64,000 nt of DNA from Bog-532 sp963830385 (GTDB lineage: Bacteria > Actinomycetota > Actinomycetes > Streptosporangiales > Streptosporangiaceae): NCBI GenBank assembly GCA_963830385.1, contig CAWHMD010000001.1, positions 1 to 64,000 of the forward strand. The letters are read 5' to 3'. A program made the position numbers and the translations under genes. The notes below the pieces were generated by a model. The model was given only the letters and a program-made list of their open reading frames with translations. It was not told where the DNA came from and searched no databases. Below, piece after piece: positions 63,611 through 64,000 of this stretch (position 1 is the first letter of the stretch; each line of letters opens with the position of its first letter).

Positions 63611-64000
63611 ATGTCTTTCAAGGTCGGCGATACCGTCGTCTACCCCCATCATGGGGCTGCTCGCATCGAAGCGGTCGAGACTCGCACGATCAAGGGCGAG
63701 GATAAGACCTACCTGGTCCTCAAGGTCGACAAGGGTGACCTGACCGTACGCGTCCCCGCAGACAATACGGAGCTCGTCGGCGTTCGTGACGTCGTTGGCC
63801 AGGAAGGGCTGGAGCGGGTGCTGGAGGTGCTGCGCGCGCCGCACACCGAGGAGCCCACCAACTGGTCGCGCCGTTACAAGGCCAACCTGGAGAAACTCGC
63901 CTCCGGCGATGTCAACAAGGTGGCCGAGGTCGTACGTGATCTCTGGCGCAGGGACAAGGAGCGTGGCCTGTCGGCCGGCGAGAAGCGCATGCTCGCCAAG
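63611..64000 (+). CDS. carD: CarD-family RNA polymerase-binding regulator, 3' end off the window
   Basis: ATG 63611 (MSFKVGDTVVYPHHG) after GGAAGGGG. The first 130 codons are present: an RNA polymerase-interacting Tudor-like domain (YPHHGAARIEAVETR, YLVLKVDKGDLTVRVP) and the start of the helical DNA-binding part (RRYKANLEKLASGD, VVRDLWRRDKERGLS). CarD stabilises open promoter complexes, notably at rRNA genes. About 30 more residues are expected past the right edge. Confidence 0.95.
   Translation, partial: MSFKVGDTVVYPHHGAARIEAVETRTIKGEDKTYLVLKVDKGDLTVRVPADNTELVGVRDVVGQEGLERVLEVLRAPHTEEPTNWSRRYKANLEKLASGDVNKVAEVVRDLWRRDKERGLSAGEKRMLAK

Overview
The window is chromosomal DNA of a high-GC filamentous actinomycete. 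It carries actinobacterial signature genes (wblA, lsr2, carD, mshA for mycothiol, a Crp regulator, a RegX3/PhoP-type response regulator). Much of the gene order (PBP - wblA - two ArsA-like ATPases - crp; ppa - tilS - hpt - ftsH - folE - folP; panC - coaX - lysS; lsr2 - clpC) resembles the Streptomyces core chromosome as I remember it. The family cannot be resolved from sequence reading alone.

Positions 1-5903 are the right part of an actinomycete integrative and conjugative element (AICE, pSAM2-type): small coupled accessory genes, an FtsK/TraB-type transfer gene, a small zinc-ribbon protein, a RepSA-type replication initiator, an excisionase and a tyrosine integrase. The integrase lies next to a tRNA-Pro(CGG) gene, whose 3' part is the presumed attachment site. 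The transfer and replication genes are broken by about six single-base insertions, while xis and int are open. The element therefore looks decayed but excisable, unless the indels are sequencing errors.

Positions 6000-22000 hold housekeeping and developmental genes: metallophosphatase, YqeY, an archaeal/eukaryote-like HisRS, a class A PBP, wblA, paired ArsA-like ATPases, an SPFH protein, RidA, Nudix and MBL hydrolases, Crp, and a frameshifted NlpC/P60 peptidase. Two gene remnants (metallophosphoesterase, aldo/keto reductase) lie between intact genes. Positions 22000-39900 form a largely plus-strand biosynthetic run: pyrophosphatase, D-Ala-D-Ala carboxypeptidase, a DUF2342-type protein, tilS, hpt, ftsH, folE, an MprF-like lysyltransferase, folP, a fused folB-folK, panC, coaX and lysS, then a second NlpC/P60 peptidase. 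The folate genes cover GTP cyclohydrolase to dihydropteroate synthase; panD is not at its common place between panC and coaX.

Positions 40000-48600 hold an N-acetylglutamate synthase-like gene and, to me the most striking gene, a 1084-residue fusion of an Endonuclease Q-like PHP nuclease to a complete UvrD/Rep-type helicase. A relatively AT-rich stretch with lsr2 follows, then clpC. Positions 48700-64000 hold mutY, radA, regulators with inverted repeats at their promoters, a BlaI/M56 pair, mshA, gpmA, a SenX3-like kinase with no visible membrane segment next to its response regulator, and the start of carD, which runs off the right edge.
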